From positions 35,762-99,761 of the forward strand of contig JBEBXH010000013.1 of the NCBI GenBank assembly GCA_040391785.1: DNA of 64,000 nucleotides. Direction: 5' to 3'. This stretch comes from UBA5239 sp040391785 (lineage in GTDB: Bacteria > Verrucomicrobiota > Lentisphaeria > Victivallales > Victivallaceae). A program made the translations under genes and the position numbers. Within the stretch, counting starts at the first letter, position 1; every line of letters starts with the position of its first letter. The notes beneath the pieces were generated by a model that worked only from the letters and a program-made list of their open reading frames with translations, was not told the DNA's origin and did no database searches. Of the stretch, positions 61,786 through 64,000 are shown piece by piece.

Positions 61786-62952
61786 ATGGCAAATGAAACA
61801 ACGCAGCCGGTCGTCAACGCCGTCGGACTGACCAAAATCTTCCGGGATTTCTGGGGGCGTCCGAAGGCCAAGGCGGTAATGGATATCGATTTTAACGTGT
61901 ATCCGGGCGAAGTGATCGGGTTGCTCGGGCCGAACGGCTCCGGCAAGTCCACCACGGTGAAAATGCTGCTGGGGCTGCTTTATCCCACCGGCGGTACGCT
62001 GTCGGTGATGGGGCGTTCCCCCCGGGCCGTGGAAACCAAGCTCGAAATCGGCTATCTGCCGGAAGAATCGTATTTATACAAATACCTGACGGCGGAGGAA
62101 ACGCTGGACTTTTTCGGCGCGCTTTTCGGGCTGTCCGCCGCGGAGCGCAAGCTTCGCACGGAGCAGCTGCTCGAAATGGTGGGGCTGACCCACGCCAGGC
62201 GCCGCCGGGTAGGGGAATTCTCCAAGGGCATGGCGCGCCGTATCGGCCTGGCCCAGGCCATGATTAACGACCCCGCGCTGTTGATTCTCGACGAACCGAC
62301 TTCCGGGCTCGACCCGCTCGGCTGCCGCGAAGTCAAAGATTTGATCCTGCACCTGAAAAAACGTGGCAAAACCGTGATCGTGACCAGCCATATGCTCAGC
62401 GACGTGGAAGACGTTTGCGACCGTGTCATGATCATGTACGGCGGCAAAATCCGCGCCCAGGGCACTTTGAATGAGCTCCTGACCATTACCGAGGCCAGCC
62501 GGATCACCACTCCGGTGCTCAGCCCGGAAGTCACCTCCAAGGTCCTGAAGATCCTGCGCGACAATTTCGGCGCCGAAGAAGAATTCCAGGTCGACCACCC
62601 GCGCAAGAGCCTCGAGGACTTCTTCCTCGACGTTATCAATTCGGCGCGGCGCGACAGCGTGGAAACCGCCGGCGTGGTCAGCGGCGGCAATATCGCCGAA
62701 TACCTGAACGACGGCAAAAAAGTCGTGCTGGAATCCCTGACCCGCAAGGAAGAACCGCCGCCCGCACCCGCCCCGGTGAAGGCGGAGCAAATCAAAGCCG
62801 CCGAAATTCAGGCGGAAAATATCCGGTTGGAAAAATTGACTTCGGACGAGCCCGCACCCGCGGCCGCGCCCAAGGCGGAAGAGGATAAAGCAGCGGCGGA
62901 AAAAATCGCCGCGGCAAACGATAAATTAAAAGACCTGCTGTCCAAAGACTGA
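61786..62952 (+). CDS. ABC transporter ATP-binding protein
   Basis: 388 aa. Walker A GPNGSGKST at 48-56, the signature region FSKGMARRIGLAQAM (FSKGM replaces LSGGQ) and Walker B LLILDEPTSGLDPLG, with H-loop TSHMLSDVEDVCD. The ATPase domain ends near residue 235; the rest is a linker and an Ala/Lys/Glu-rich tail, long for the family. Pairs with the permease beginning 24 bp later. ABC-2-type exporter or regulator of membrane function. Confidence 0.9.
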   Translation: MANETTQPVVNAVGLTKIFRDFWGRPKAKAVMDIDFNVYPGEVIGLLGPNGSGKSTTVKMLLGLLYPTGGTLSVMGRSPRAVETKLEIGYLPEESYLYKYLTAEETLDFFGALFGLSAAERKLRTEQLLEMVGLTHARRRRVGEFSKGMARRIGLAQAMINDPALLILDEPTSGLDPLGCREVKDLILHLKKRGKTVIVTSHMLSDVEDVCDRVMIMYGGKIRAQGTLNELLTITEASRITTPVLSPEVTSKVLKILRDNFGAEEEFQVDHPRKSLEDFFLDVINSARRDSVETAGVVSGGNIAEYLNDGKKVVLESLTRKEEPPPAPAPVKAEQIKAAEIQAENIRLEKLTSDEPAPAAAPKAEEDKAAAEKIAAANDKLKDLLSKD

Positions 62953-62976
62953 CGGCTTAACTGAGAGAATAACAAC

Positions 62977-64000
62977 ATGGTGCCTTTTTTAGGAATTGTG
63001 CGGCTGACGCTGAAGACGGCGATCCGGTCGAATATTTTTCAGTTGCTGCTGGTGGTGCTGCTGGTTTGTATTGTGGCCATCCCCACGAGCATCGCCAGCG
63101 ACGGCACGGCGCAGGGATATATCCAGATTTCGCTGAAATACAGTCTGGCGGTGATCGGCTTCATCCTGTCGCTCTCGTCCGTGTGGCTGGGCTGCTTCAT
63201 CATGTCGCGCGATACCGAAACGTATCAACTGCACATGGTGGTAAGCAAGTCGATTTCGCGCTTCACCATCTGGCTGGGCAAGTGGACCGGGATCGTGCTG
63301 ATCCACCTGGTACTGCTGATCCTGGCTTCGCTGGCGATCTACTTCATCATCCAATACCAGTTCCACCAGCAGGAATTTACCGAGATCGAGAAACTCCGTA
63401 TCGAAAATGAGGTCCTGGTGGCGCGGCGGGTTTATTACCCCGAAATGCCGAATATGGACCTGCTGGCGCAGCAGGAGCTGCAGCGCCAGATCGAGCTGAA
63501 CCGCAAGATCGGGCGCACTGTGGATGACTCGCAGGAAGCCCAGAACCAGATGCTGCAGGATATCAAACGGCAGATCGTCGGGGGGTATTCGCAGATCGCC
63601 TTTGGCGACGCCCGCCAGTGGGAATACAAAAACATGCCGACCGCCTACAAAGGGCCGGTATTTTTGCGTTTCCGTTTCTATGTGAACAAGGTCGGCGGCA
63701 ATGACCAGCGGCAGTCCAGCGGATTGTGGCTGGCCGGTTTCCCGGTGAGCGTGGCGGAGCTTGAAGCCAGCGGAGTCAAAGTCACCGAGCAGAAAGAACT
63801 CCAGAATCAGAAATATGTCATGCAGCCGCAGATGCTGAGCCAGGGGCCGGAGCAGATCATGGCCGGCGAGTTCCACGAACGGATGCTGACCACGGATTTC
63901 ATCACGCCGGACGGCAAAATGATGCTGGCGTTTCAGAATTACGATCCGAACCGCGCGGCGCTGTTTTTCCAGCCCAGCGACGGGCCGAAAGTGCTGGTCA
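62977..64000 (+). CDS. ABC-2-type permease, C-terminus beyond the window
   Basis: From ATG 62977 the frame stays open to the right edge (341 codons). TM segments lie at ~18-38 (NIFQLLLVVLLVCIVAIPTS), ~52-75 (SLAVIGFILSLSSVWLGCFI) and ~105-125 (IVLIHLVLLILASLAIYFII). A large extracytoplasmic part from ~126 to the edge has a coiled stretch LLAQQELQRQIELNRKIG and a beta-rich portion (FLRFRFYVNKVGG). This is the layout of ABC-2 permeases with an insert between TM helices. It pairs with the preceding ATPase. The remaining TM helices are outside the window. Confidence 0.8.
   Translation, partial: MVPFLGIVRLTLKTAIRSNIFQLLLVVLLVCIVAIPTSIASDGTAQGYIQISLKYSLAVIGFILSLSSVWLGCFIMSRDTETYQLHMVVSKSISRFTIWLGKWTGIVLIHLVLLILASLAIYFIIQYQFHQQEFTEIEKLRIENEVLVARRVYYPEMPNMDLLAQQELQRQIELNRKIGRTVDDSQEAQNQMLQDIKRQIVGGYSQIAFGDARQWEYKNMPTAYKGPVFLRFRFYVNKVGGNDQRQSSGLWLAGFPVSVAELEASGVKVTEQKELQNQKYVMQPQMLSQGPEQIMAGEFHERMLTTDFITPDGKMMLAFQNYDPNRAALFFQPSDGPKVLV

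Overview
This 64 kb window reads as the chromosome of a Gram-negative, glycan-degrading anaerobe. The lipid A genes lpxC and lpxK make it Gram-negative. The mix of DUF4838 glycosidase-like proteins, prepilin-like proteins ending in H-x9-DG motifs, and a sialidase/O-acetylesterase theme suggests Lentisphaerae (Victivallis-like, probably gut). That placement is inference from gene content, not from a 16S gene. Nearly all of the window is densely coding; the clear exception is an AT-rich insert next to ssrA.

Layout. 0-1.7 kb: the start of a sialidase-like gene behind a repressor-type promoter, and a secreted beta-helix protein. 1.8-9.1 kb: housekeeping genes (acpP, fabF, a LysM lipoprotein, phoH-like, a 7TM-HD c-di-AMP phosphodiesterase, ybeY, a CBS/CorC protein). 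9.2-21.1 kb: a glycan region with a sialate O-acetylesterase and two cassettes, AraC/DUF4838/prepilin/beta-propeller and GntR/prepilin/DUF4838. 21.3-32.1 kb: one long co-directional run, hypF-hypC-hypD-hypE-hypA-hypB followed by echABCDEF, i.e. a membrane-bound energy-converting [NiFe] hydrogenase with its cofactor-assembly proteins. 32.2-35.4 kb: a small unknown protein, an M28 peptidase and RmuC.

35.4-37.8 kb: the 3' end of ssrA (tmRNA) is duplicated about 2 kb away. Between the copies lie a HigB/HigA-type toxin-antitoxin pair and the N-terminal stub of a phage-type integrase, so this looks like a decayed integrative element. 38-48 kb: an AraC remnant, a LacI/prepilin pair, a flavodoxin, a tandem FabZ-like protein, lpxC, miaA, and a LacI/prepilin/DUF4838 cassette. 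48-55.4 kb: a flavoprotein, lpxK, rplM-rpsI, argC and several small membrane or unknown proteins. 55.6-64 kb: three SPFH-domain (HflK/HflC-like) proteins, a P1B-type ATPase, an ABC ATPase and an ABC permease that runs off the right edge.

Themes. (1) The same small module, a sugar-type regulator next to a prepilin-like protein and usually a secreted DUF4838 protein, occurs four times with three different regulator families. All four prepilins lack the Gly(-1) normally needed by prepilin peptidase. (2) Sugar-responsive operators can be read at several of these promoters. (3) Intergenic DNA carries two unexplained repeat families: RGAC units at an exact 9-bp period, and a 54-bp hairpin-bearing repeat in two identical copies.
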